A stretch of 14,284 nucleotides of DNA from CAYRIF01 sp964424205 (GTDB lineage Bacteria; Bacteroidota; Bacteroidia; Cytophagales; Cyclobacteriaceae), in NCBI GenBank assembly GCA_964424205.1, contig CAYRIF010000068.1, positions 1 through 14,284 of the forward strand, in the 5' to 3' direction. Shown in pieces: positions 6,907-13,172 of the stretch. The notes beneath the pieces were generated by a model. It was not told the origin of the DNA and did no database searches. It was given only the letters and a program-made list of their open reading frames with translations. The translations under genes and the position numbers were made by a program. The stretch's first letter is position 1; each line of letters begins with the position of its first letter.

Positions 6907-7002
6907 AATGAAGAGGCACGCCTGCGTGACTATTAATAAATAAATAAAATGAAGAGGCACGCCTGCGTGACTATTAATAAATAAATAAAATGAAAAGGCA
7001 CG
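6907..7002 (+). repeat. 41-bp tandem repeat, 2.3 copies, third copy forming a gene start
   Basis: Two identical 41-bp units (6907-6947 and 6948-6988) are followed by a third partial copy (6989-7002, one mismatch) that contains the start codon of the next gene. Each full unit has an ATG opening the 11-residue peptide MKRHACVTINK and a stop (6908-6943 and 6949-6984). The third copy continues as the real gene, MKRHDIK. Each full unit also has a short hairpin CACGC-CT-GCGTG and the tail TAATAAATAAATAA. The units look like repeated duplications of a translation-start region. Confidence 0.95.
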
Positions 7003-7583
7003 ATATAAAATTAAGAAAGGAGAAGTTCAGTGCAAGCCGCATGAAGGAGCACAAGGACTACAAGCAGTTGCTGCGAAAGCACCGGCAGACCCGTCGTGTC
7101 AAATCTAAATTTCAATTGATGGCACTGGTGTTTATGCTAACAATGATTTGTGGGGTTATCTATTTCAAAATAACCAGAAAGCCACTAGATGTTAACAAGC
7201 CAGAAAAGAAGGCATTAAAATATAAGGAAGCCATCAAGCCCCAAATTTTGAATGACACGAATACCATCATCAATATTTTGGGAGAGAAGGCGATGCCAGT
7301 AGGCGGAGAAGAAGCATATTTGAAATACTTAGAAAACAATATTAATTACCCGAAAGAAGCAGAGGCGGCAAAGGTAGAAGGGAAGGTGTTGATTCAATTT
7401 TTGGTAAACAAAAATGGCGCACTTACTGATTTTAGAGTAGTGAAAAGTATCGGGTTTGGCTGTGATCAAGAAGCGATTAGACTACTGAAGGAAGGGGCAA
7501 GTTGGATGCCTGCGACGGTGAACGGCGAAAAGAGGATGGGCAGTATGATTGTGCCTGTTGTATTTAGATTGAATAAGAAATAA
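6990..7583 (+). CDS. TonB-domain energy transducer-like membrane protein
   Basis: TonB proteins carry proton-motive-force energy from the inner-membrane ExbB/ExbD motor to outer-membrane TonB-dependent transporters. The 197-residue protein has a strongly basic N-terminal 40 residues (KEKFSASRMKEHKDYKQ), one membrane segment at about 41-60 (FQLMALVFMLTMICGVIYF), a short linker and a TonB C-terminal domain at about 104-195. That domain has the pattern INYPKEA, VEGKVLIQFLVNKNG, GFGCDQEAIRLL, VPVVFRL. Unlike the next gene it lacks a proline-rich periplasmic spacer, so its reach across the periplasm may be short. Its ATG lies inside the third copy of the 41-bp repeat. The first 120 bp look more GC-rich than the rest of the gene. 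It may be an accessory or specialised TonB. Confidence 0.82.
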   Translation: MKRHDIKLRKEKFSASRMKEHKDYKQLLRKHRQTRRVKSKFQLMALVFMLTMICGVIYFKITRKPLDVNKPEKKALKYKEAIKPQILNDTNTIINILGEKAMPVGGEEAYLKYLENNINYPKEAEAAKVEGKVLIQFLVNKNGALTDFRVVKSIGFGCDQEAIRLLKEGASWMPATVNGEKRMGSMIVPVVFRLNKK

Positions 7584-7632
7584 AAAAACTTAAGCTAACT
7601 CAGGGGTATCTAGAAGAAACTTTGAAGAAGAC

Positions 7633-7730
7633 ATGCAGCGTCCTGTTCGAGAGACTCTGATGGAGTGAATAAAAATATCCGGAATTGCCGTGCTGTGAAA
7701 AGCACAAAATCGTATGCATACGGTTCATAA
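7633..7730 (+). other. tonB leader: two coupled mini-ORFs and hairpins
   Basis: This intergenic stretch looks richer in GC than its surroundings. ATG at 7633 encodes MQRPVRETLME and stops at 7668. Overlapping that stop as GTGA, a GTG at 7665 opens a 21-codon ORF ending ...KSYAYGS at 7730. Structural elements are the hairpin GTGCT-GTGAAA-AGCAC (7690-7705) and the 12-bp palindrome CGTATGCATACG (7711-7722). The tonB ATG follows 28 bp later. It may be a regulatory leader or a remnant of lost sequence; translation of the mini-ORFs is unproven. Confidence 0.3.
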
Positions 7731-7758
7731 ATTTATTTTAAACGTAAAATTAAAAATT

Positions 7759-8424
7759 ATGGAACCGAAGAAAAAGCGTAAAGCTGATATTACCCGTTAC
7801 CGAGGCATGTTTTTTAGCATTGGCCTGATCATAAGTTTAGGATTGACTATTTCTGCTTTTAAGTGGAAGTCAACTGTAGAACATATTGATATTTGCAGAC
7901 TTCCGCTAGTGATTGAGGAATCTTGGATTGATATACCACCACCAACGGATATTAGTCCGCCGCCTCTGCCACCCAAAGCTATAAAAATGGTGGAGGTCAA
8001 TAATACAGAGGAAACATCTAAAATTGATTTCCCCATTTTTGAAATGAATGAGGGTGATGCAATTCCTGAAGCAAAGGAAATTCCTATCGATGAGGAAGAT
8101 GCTGATACTATTTTTGAAGGAATTGTTGAAGAACAACCCACTCCCAAAGACGGCTATGCAGCTTTCTACAAGTTTTTAAGTAAAAACCTAAAGTATCCCA
8201 CACAAGCAAAACGAATGGGAATAGAAGGCAAGGTTTTTATGCAATTTGTCATAGAAAAAGATGGGCGCATTACTGACGCCAAAGTGATCAAAGGTATTGG
8301 AGCAGGGTGCGATGTAGAAGCACTTCGGGTAATCAACAAACACCCTAAGTGGAATGCAGGCAAACAAAGAGGGCGTGCTGTCAAAGTGAGAATGGTCGTC
8401 CCGATTGTCTTTCAGCTTAATTAG
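7759..8424 (+). CDS. tonB: Energy transducer TonB
   Basis: This is the canonical TonB of the cluster. From the ATG at 7759 it has 221 residues: a basic cytoplasmic start (MEPKKKRKAD) and a signal-anchor membrane segment at about 17-34 (MFFSIGLIISLGLTISAF, the usual Bacteroidota form). A proline-rich spacer follows at about 60-73 (PPPTDISPPPLPPK), then an acidic linker and a TonB C-terminal domain at about 130-221 (LKYPTQAKRMGIEGKVFMQF, GAGCDVEALRV, VPIVFQLN). An upstream in-frame ATG at 7714 would add 15 residues before the basic start. It lies inside the palindromic leader, so I prefer 7759. Two ExbD genes follow. The TonB domain aligns in pattern with that of the preceding gene, consistent with an old duplication. 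Confidence 0.92.
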   Translation: MEPKKKRKADITRYRGMFFSIGLIISLGLTISAFKWKSTVEHIDICRLPLVIEESWIDIPPPTDISPPPLPPKAIKMVEVNNTEETSKIDFPIFEMNEGDAIPEAKEIPIDEEDADTIFEGIVEEQPTPKDGYAAFYKFLSKNLKYPTQAKRMGIEGKVFMQFVIEKDGRITDAKVIKGIGAGCDVEALRVINKHPKWNAGKQRGRAVKVRMVVPIVFQLN

Positions 8425-8442
8425 AAACAAAAATTTTGACCT

Positions 8443-8505
8443 TGCACACTCATGTTTGTGCATTCGTATGCAGGGTTATAACCTTGATTTTCAATCAAGT
8501 ATAAC
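8443..8505 (+). promoter_or_regulatory. Structured leader upstream of exbD with alternative hairpins
   Basis: Three hairpins can form. The first is TGCACA/TGTGCA (8443-8448 with 8457-8462). The second is TGCAT-TCGT-ATGCA (8459-8472), which shares bases 8459-8462 with the first and so excludes it. The third is a longer stem GTTATA/TATAAC plus CTTGATT/AATCAAG (8475-8505) with a 3-nt loop and 2-nt bulge. A 9-residue ORF, MFVHSYAGL, runs through 8452-8481. The arrangement resembles an attenuator, but no immediate T-run follows the last stem, so its function is unproven. Confidence 0.4.
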
Positions 8506-8534
8506 AACCTATTTTTCAAATTTAACGCCCATAC

Positions 8535-9089
8535 ATGATGAGCAGATTAAAAAAACGAATAGACACAGAAATCAATGCAGGTTCGATGGCAGACATTGCC
8601 TTTTTATTATTGATATTTTTCTTGGTGACAACTACTATTAGTGCTGATAAAGGCATTATTATGAAGTTGCCTCCTGAGCAAAAAATAGACATTCCTTTTG
8701 TCAAAATCCCTGAAAGAAACCTTTTCAAAATTATGATTAACTCCAAAGATGAACTGCTCATTGAAAATGAATTGGCAGCAAATTTTGATGGTATAAGGCA
8801 GCAAATTAAAACGTTCATATTGAACCCAAAAAATGATAAAAATTTGGCGATTTCTCCTCAAAAAGCCATAATCTCTATCAAAACAAATAGGGGGACAAGC
8901 TATGATAAATACATCACCGCACTTGATGAGGTACAGGCTGCTTATTATGAAATATATGCAGAAAGAGTTGGGATTACGCCGGAGGAGTTTAGAAAACTTG
9001 ACAGAAAAGATCCAGTACAGAAAAAGATTTATGAAAAAGGCAGGAAGGATATGCCGATGAATATTTCTATTGCAAAGCCTTCAAAATAA
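8535..9089 (+). CDS. exbD: ExbD/TolR-family biopolymer transport protein (first copy)
   Basis: ExbD forms, with ExbB, the proton channel that energises TonB. The 184-residue protein has a short cytoplasmic N-terminus (MMSRLKKRIDTEIN) and one membrane helix at about 18-38 (MADIAFLLLIFFLVTTTI). D20 is the membrane aspartate essential for proton coupling in the family. The periplasmic domain follows, with the longer C-terminal extension (YAERVGITPEEFRKLD) common in Bacteroidota ExbD. ATG codons at 8535 and 8538 are adjacent and either may be used. A second exbD follows after 6 bp, and tonB lies 110 bp upstream. ExbB, the required partner, is absent from the cluster. Confidence 0.92.
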   Translation: MMSRLKKRIDTEINAGSMADIAFLLLIFFLVTTTISADKGIIMKLPPEQKIDIPFVKIPERNLFKIMINSKDELLIENELAANFDGIRQQIKTFILNPKNDKNLAISPQKAIISIKTNRGTSYDKYITALDEVQAAYYEIYAERVGITPEEFRKLDRKDPVQKKIYEKGRKDMPMNISIAKPSK

Positions 9090-9095
9090 AACTAG

Positions 9096-9569
9096 ATGAC
9101 TATGAACAAATTCAAAAAAAGTATGCGCTCAAAAATAAGAATTCCAACATCATCATTGCCTGATATTGTTTTTATGTTGTTATTCTTTTTTATGGTGACG
9201 ACCATCGTCCGACCAAATGAAGTTTTAGTAAAGCAGCAAATTCCCAAAGCAACACAACTTAAGAAAATTGAGAAGAAATCACTGGTCGTACATTTTAATA
9301 TTGGGGAGCCTAAAAATACAGATCAATTTGGTGAAGTGCCAAGGGTTCAACTAAATGGCACTTTTATTGAAGTTGAGCAGATTCCTCAACTTATTGAAGA
9401 AATTAGAACTTCGTTTGCAGAGCGCGAAAAGAACAAACTCATCATGTCTTTAAAAATTGACAATAAAGTGAAAATGGGCATTGTTAATGACGTGGAGGAA
9501 CAGCTAAAAAAAGTAAATGCAAGAAAGGTAATTTACAATACGAGTCATGATATTTCTGAAATTAATTAA
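9096..9569 (+). CDS. exbD: ExbD/TolR-family biopolymer transport protein (second copy)
   Basis: The 157-residue second ExbD paralogue has a basic start (MNKFKKSMRSKIRIP) and one membrane helix at about 22-40 (PDIVFMLLFFFMVTTIV). D23 is in the conserved proton-coupling position. A shorter periplasmic domain follows, ending in the family's KVNARKVIYNTS-like segment. ATG codons at 9096 and 9102 both fit. Paired, divergent ExbD proteins are normal in Bacteroidota Ton clusters and may form a mixed complex. It is the last gene of the unit. No intrinsic terminator is evident between it and the TPR gene. Confidence 0.92.
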   Translation: MTMNKFKKSMRSKIRIPTSSLPDIVFMLLFFFMVTTIVRPNEVLVKQQIPKATQLKKIEKKSLVVHFNIGEPKNTDQFGEVPRVQLNGTFIEVEQIPQLIEEIRTSFAEREKNKLIMSLKIDNKVKMGIVNDVEEQLKKVNARKVIYNTSHDISEIN

Positions 9570-9608
9570 AAAACCATACAAGTTTAGCAGTTTTTAATGT
9601 TTTCACCT

Positions 9609-9616
9609 TATTTTTG
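9609..9616 (+). promoter_or_regulatory. Candidate -7 element for the TPR-protein gene
   Basis: TATTTTTG matches TAnnTTTG and lies 71 bp upstream of the GTG at 9687. No exact TTTG is found 19-21 bp upstream; T-runs near 9583-9595 are the closest. It suggests the TPR gene is transcribed separately from the exbD pair, but the evidence is weak. Confidence 0.3.
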
Positions 9617-9686
9617 TGTCTTTTCTATATAAAATGTGGTTCGGTTTTTGTAATTAGACATTATTATATAGCAATTATTGAATTAG

Positions 9687-10793
9687 GTGAAATATTTTAA
9701 CATTATGCGGGGTTGTTTAATTTTAATAATCTTCATGTCTTGTGGCATTGTGGGGAGGGCGCAAACTGCTGGTACTCATTATGAAGAAGGCGTTAGACTT
9801 TTAGGCTTAAATGATAACAAGGGGGCATTAAAATCTTTTTCAGCGGCAATCAATATTGATAGTTCGTTTTATATAGCCTATATCAATCGAGCTAAGGTGA
9901 GGTATACACTCAAAGATTACCACGGGGCGATGCGGGATATTAATCAGGCAGTAACCCTTCGTCCAAATGGGTATGATGTTTACATTGCACGAGCGAATAT
10001 GTTTACCAAGCTCAAAAAATATGCAAACGCATATGATGATTATTCGAAGGCATTGGAACTGAACCCAAATATGATGGAGGTAATTTACCAGAGAGCTCTG
10101 GTGGCGAAGCGACTGGGTGACTACGAACATGCAATTAAAGATATTGATGCAGCATTAAGGGTCGATCCTGTTAATGACACATTATTTGCCTTAAGGGCTT
10201 TTTTAAGAACAGGTGCCTATGATCCCGGAACACTAAAAGGGCAGGAATTATTGACAGCGGCAATTGTTGACCTTGACGCAGCTATTAAATATGATGCTGC
10301 CAATGCAGCCTATTATGACCAAAGGGGAGAATGTAAATTTGAATTGCTTAGAAGTTTAGAGGCGTTGGCGGATTTTAATATTGCCATCGAATTAGATTCT
10401 GCTAATGCGGAATTTTATAATAATAGAGGGTTGGTAAAAATGCAAATTGAGGACTATAGGAGTGCCAACAGAGATTTTTCAATGGCCATAAATTTATCAC
10501 CTGATAAAGAATACTATTTTAGGAATCGTGGATTAACAAGGTTTAATGGAGGAAAATATAAAGCGGCAGTTAGCGATTATTCAACGGCAATAAGTATGAT
10601 TGAAGAGGGAATGACCAATCCAAATGATAAGGGTACAAATTTTAAATTAACGAATGCATATATTGTTCGAGGGCTAGCACATATTTCTATGAAAAATAAC
10701 TATGCAGCGTGTACTGATTTTGAAAAAGCAGTAGCCTTAGGAGAGACCAAGGCTAAAAACTATGTACAACAATACTGTGCGCACGGACAGTAG
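9687..10793 (+). CDS. Exported tetratricopeptide-repeat (TPR) protein
   Basis: The 368-residue protein is built almost wholly of TPRs, paired-helix repeats that mediate protein-protein contacts. A signal peptide (about 1-25, core CLILIIFMSCGIVGRA, cleavage before QTAG) sends it to the periplasm or beyond. From about residue 32 roughly eight repeats follow, each with the family's spacing of G/A, Y and P residues. Examples are ALKSFSAAINIDSSFYIAYI, AYDDYSKALELNPNMMEVIY and ALADFNIAIELDSANAEFY. The frame opens with GTG at 9687; an ATG at 9705 (MRGCLIL) also gives a good signal peptide and may be the true start. It ends 15 bp from the convergent cdaA stop, with no hairpin between. The partner and role are unknown. 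Confidence 0.88.
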   Translation: MKYFNIMRGCLILIIFMSCGIVGRAQTAGTHYEEGVRLLGLNDNKGALKSFSAAINIDSSFYIAYINRAKVRYTLKDYHGAMRDINQAVTLRPNGYDVYIARANMFTKLKKYANAYDDYSKALELNPNMMEVIYQRALVAKRLGDYEHAIKDIDAALRVDPVNDTLFALRAFLRTGAYDPGTLKGQELLTAAIVDLDAAIKYDAANAAYYDQRGECKFELLRSLEALADFNIAIELDSANAEFYNNRGLVKMQIEDYRSANRDFSMAINLSPDKEYYFRNRGLTRFNGGKYKAAVSDYSTAISMIEEGMTNPNDKGTNFKLTNAYIVRGLAHISMKNNYAACTDFEKAVALGETKAKNYVQQYCAHGQ

Positions 10794-10808
10794 AATTGCC
10801 AATAAAAA

Positions 10809-11684
10809 TCAACCAGCTGATTCTTTTTCAGAAGCCAGCGCTTCTTTTGTTACACCTTTCTTTTTTTGCTTCAATCTTTTGGGCAAGCGATCTTCAAACA
10901 AATAGCGGTTGATTAATTTTCTAAGTTCTGGCGGGGTAATATTTTTATTAATGCTTGCATTTTTCACCGATGAAATTTCTCCTGTTTCTTCCGAAACAAC
11001 AATAATCATCGTATCGGTTACTTCTGACATTCCAATGGCTGCTCGGTGTCTTAACCCAAGATTTGCTGATAAATCGCCTTTGTCTGTAACAGGCAATATG
11101 CATCGTGCCGCTTTAATCATCCCATTGTGAATTATGACGGCGCCATCATGCAGCGGACTGTACTTGTTAAAAATGGAGAGCAGTAATCGTTTAGAAATTT
11201 TGGCATCAATAATATCACCTGATTCTGCATAAAATCGTAGTTCGGCATCTTTGGACAAAACAATCAAGGCACCAGTGTTAGAGCCACCCATTGCTTTTAC
11301 TGCATCAATAATTGCATTGACCTGAAATCCTTTTTTATCTAAGTCATCTTTTTTTCTTAACAATCCCCTGAATAAATCCCTGTTTATATCAGTTGTTTTT
11401 CCTAATAGGAGTAGAAATTTCCTTATTTCTGGCTGAAATAAAATGATAGCGGCAATGACACCCACTTGCATAAACTGACCAAGAATAGTAGAAACCAATT
11501 CCATGCCAGCGGCATCTACCACTAAATAGATGAGGTAGAGAAATAAGTAGCCAAGAAAAATCGTCACTGCCATGCTACCTTTCATCAGCTTATAAACCTG
11601 ATACAACAATAGGCTCACAAGTAAGATATCAATGACATCTACCCATCCTATTTTTAAAAAACCTATGTCAAATAAAAGTATCAT
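10809..11684 (-). CDS. cdaA: Diadenylate cyclase CdaA (c-di-AMP synthase)
   Basis: CdaA condenses two ATP into cyclic di-AMP, a second messenger linked to potassium, osmotic and cell-wall homeostasis. The 291-residue protein has three N-terminal membrane segments (about 14-31, 38-57, 66-84), a linker, and a cytoplasmic DAC domain. Both catalytic motifs are intact: D180-G181-A182 (SPLHDGAVI) and R212-H213-R214 (GLRHRAAIGMSE). A basic, Lys-rich C-terminal tail (RLPKRLKQKKKG) follows, longer than in many Firmicutes CdaA. Its ATG overlaps the folP stop (ATGA, 11681-11684), which suggests translational coupling. No CdaR-type regulator or GlmM gene is adjacent, unlike the Firmicutes cdaA-cdaR-glmM arrangement. 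Confidence 0.95.
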   Translation of the reverse strand: MILLFDIGFLKIGWVDVIDILLVSLLLYQVYKLMKGSMAVTIFLGYLFLYLIYLVVDAAGMELVSTILGQFMQVGVIAAIILFQPEIRKFLLLLGKTTDINRDLFRGLLRKKDDLDKKGFQVNAIIDAVKAMGGSNTGALIVLSKDAELRFYAESGDIIDAKISKRLLLSIFNKYSPLHDGAVIIHNGMIKAARCILPVTDKGDLSANLGLRHRAAIGMSEVTDTMIIVVSEETGEISSVKNASINKNITPPELRKLINRYLFEDRLPKRLKQKKKGVTKEALASEKESAG

Positions 11685-12532
11685 GCAGTAACTTTCTGAT
11701 AAAGATTTACAGCCTCCTTTGCCTCTTTCACATCATGAACACGCAATATTCTTGCGCCGTTCATCAATGCAATGGTATTTAAAATACTTGTGCCATTTAA
11801 TGCAGCTTCAGGTGTAATATCAAGTGTTTTGTAAATCATTGACTTTCTAGATAGTCCTACCAAAACGGGTAGGTTTAGCGCGTTAAAATACTTCAATTTT
11901 TTGAGTAATTCATAATTTTGATTCAATGTTTTAGCAAAACCAAATCCTGGGTCTAAAATTATATCTTTTACGCCTAATGATTGCAGCCTTTTCACCTTGT
12001 TTTGAAAATAATCCAAGATGTTTTCAAGTAAACTATCGTAGGCAGTCATGGACTGCATGGTTGCAGGTGTTCCCCTCATATGCATTAATATGTAAGGGAC
12101 ATTCAATTTGGCAATGACTTCAAACATTTTATTATCTGCCTCGCCCCCTGAAATATCATTGACCATGGCAGCGCCGTGATCCACAGCGACTTCAGCTACT
12201 TGCGAACGAAAGGTATCTACAGAAATGATTGTTTCAGGAAATTCCTTTAATATTAATGTGATTGCTTCTTCCACTCGTTTTGTTTCCTCAGTTTGAGAAA
12301 CTTCCTCCGCCCCTGGTCGGGAAGAGTAGCCACCAACATCAATTATTGCCGCACCTTCTGTTAATATTTTCTCCACCTGAGATATAATAGCATGGTCTGT
12401 TTTGTGTTTTCCGCCATCATAAAAAGAGTCGGGCGTCATATTCAAAACGCCCATAACCACTGGCTTCTCCAAATCAAGTATCCTTCCTTTTATATTCAGT
12501 GTTTTTTTTGTGTAAAAAACTGTATCTTTCAT
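11681..12532 (-). CDS. folP: Dihydropteroate synthase
   Basis: FolP joins p-aminobenzoate to 6-hydroxymethyl-dihydropterin pyrophosphate in folate synthesis and is the sulfonamide target. From the ATG at 12532 the protein has 283 residues, the usual length. Family motifs appear in order: GVLNMTPDSFYDGG (28-41), DVGGYSSRPGA (65-75), SVDTF (104-108), NDISGG (125-130), HMRG (151-154), DPGFGFAK (194-201), GLSRKS (226-231) and RVHD (264-267). An upstream in-frame ATG at 12583 would add 17 residues (MPPRHTTNFT...) without family resemblance, so I reject it. The gene overlaps cdaA by 4 bp and is divergent from the DUF1599 gene at 12615, with an 82-bp shared intergenic region. Confidence 0.95.
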   Translation of the reverse strand: MKDTVFYTKKTLNIKGRILDLEKPVVMGVLNMTPDSFYDGGKHKTDHAIISQVEKILTEGAAIIDVGGYSSRPGAEEVSQTEETKRVEEAITLILKEFPETIISVDTFRSQVAEVAVDHGAAMVNDISGGEADNKMFEVIAKLNVPYILMHMRGTPATMQSMTAYDSLLENILDYFQNKVKRLQSLGVKDIILDPGFGFAKTLNQNYELLKKLKYFNALNLPVLVGLSRKSMIYKTLDITPEAALNGTSILNTIALMNGARILRVHDVKEAKEAVNLYQKVTA

Positions 12533-12614
12533 TGATAAACCTCTAAATTCGCATGTAAAATTAGTTGTATGTCTCGGTGGCATTCTATTTTTCAGTAAAA
12601 AACAATATAAAAAA

Positions 12615-13157
12615 TTGAACGAACAAACATTAGAAGAGTTTAAAGGTGTTATTACTGCTTGTAAAGACCTTTTTTCTAAAAAATCAAAGGATTATGGCAC
12701 TGCTTGGCGAATATTACGCTTGCCATCTATTACCGATCAAATTTTTATTAAAGCGCAGCGTATCAGGTCTATCCAAGAAAAGGGAGTTCAAAAAGTAGAT
12801 GATGGGATTGTTTCAGAATTTGTGGGAATCACAAATTATTGCATCATGGCAATTATTCAGATGCAGTTAATAAACGATAAAAGACTGGAAATTCCTTACG
12901 ACGAGTTAGTACCTATGTATGATGGAGCAGTGGATGAAATTATTAACCTTTTACAAAATAAAAACCATGACTATGATGAGGCTTGGCGTGAAATGCGGGT
13001 CAGCTCTATCACAGATATTGTATTGATGAAGTTGATGCGGGTCAAACAAATAGAAGACAATCAAGGGAAAACAATTGTGTCAGAAGGAATCAAAGCTAAT
13101 TATCAAGACATGGCGGTTTACGCTGTCTTTTGTTTAATCAAACTTAAATTCGTTTAA
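12615..13157 (+). CDS. DUF1599 (nucleotide-modification-associated domain) protein, two tandem copies
   Basis: The 180-residue protein contains two copies of one unit (about 15-85 and 105-178). The copies share KDYGTAWRILRLPSITD / HDYDEAWREMRVSSITD, then K-x-x-R-(I/V)-(R/K) and a closing YxxMA/CIMAII-type helix. This pattern fits DUF1599, which I recall being described as nucleotide modification associated domain 1; its biochemical activity is not established to my knowledge. The all-helical look with paired acidic residues recalls nucleotide-pyrophosphohydrolase folds, but that is only an impression. The start is TTG at 12615, and no in-frame ATG precedes the first repeat. It is divergent from folP and 15 bp upstream of the BT_3928-like gene, so the two plus-strand genes probably form an operon. 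Confidence 0.8.
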   Translation: MNEQTLEEFKGVITACKDLFSKKSKDYGTAWRILRLPSITDQIFIKAQRIRSIQEKGVQKVDDGIVSEFVGITNYCIMAIIQMQLINDKRLEIPYDELVPMYDGAVDEIINLLQNKNHDYDEAWREMRVSSITDIVLMKLMRVKQIEDNQGKTIVSEGIKANYQDMAVYAVFCLIKLKFV

Positions 13158-13172
13158 AACTTACTATAAGAA

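Noticed and set aside
7673..7730. Group II intron domain V-like 3' end (GCCGT ... TACGGTTC)
   Set aside because: The TACGGTTC strand is suggestive, but the upper hairpin has a 6-nt loop rather than a GNRA tetraloop. The expected lower helix and bulge do not form with correct spacing, and no intron body or reverse transcriptase is present.
7797..8463. Minus-strand ORFs antisense to tonB
   Set aside because: They are frame shadows of the tonB coding sequence, with compositionally biased translations and no domain resemblance.
12533..12583. 17-residue N-terminal extension of FolP
   Set aside because: It lacks family resemblance and would fill most of the divergent promoter region; the ATG at 12532 gives the usual FolP length.
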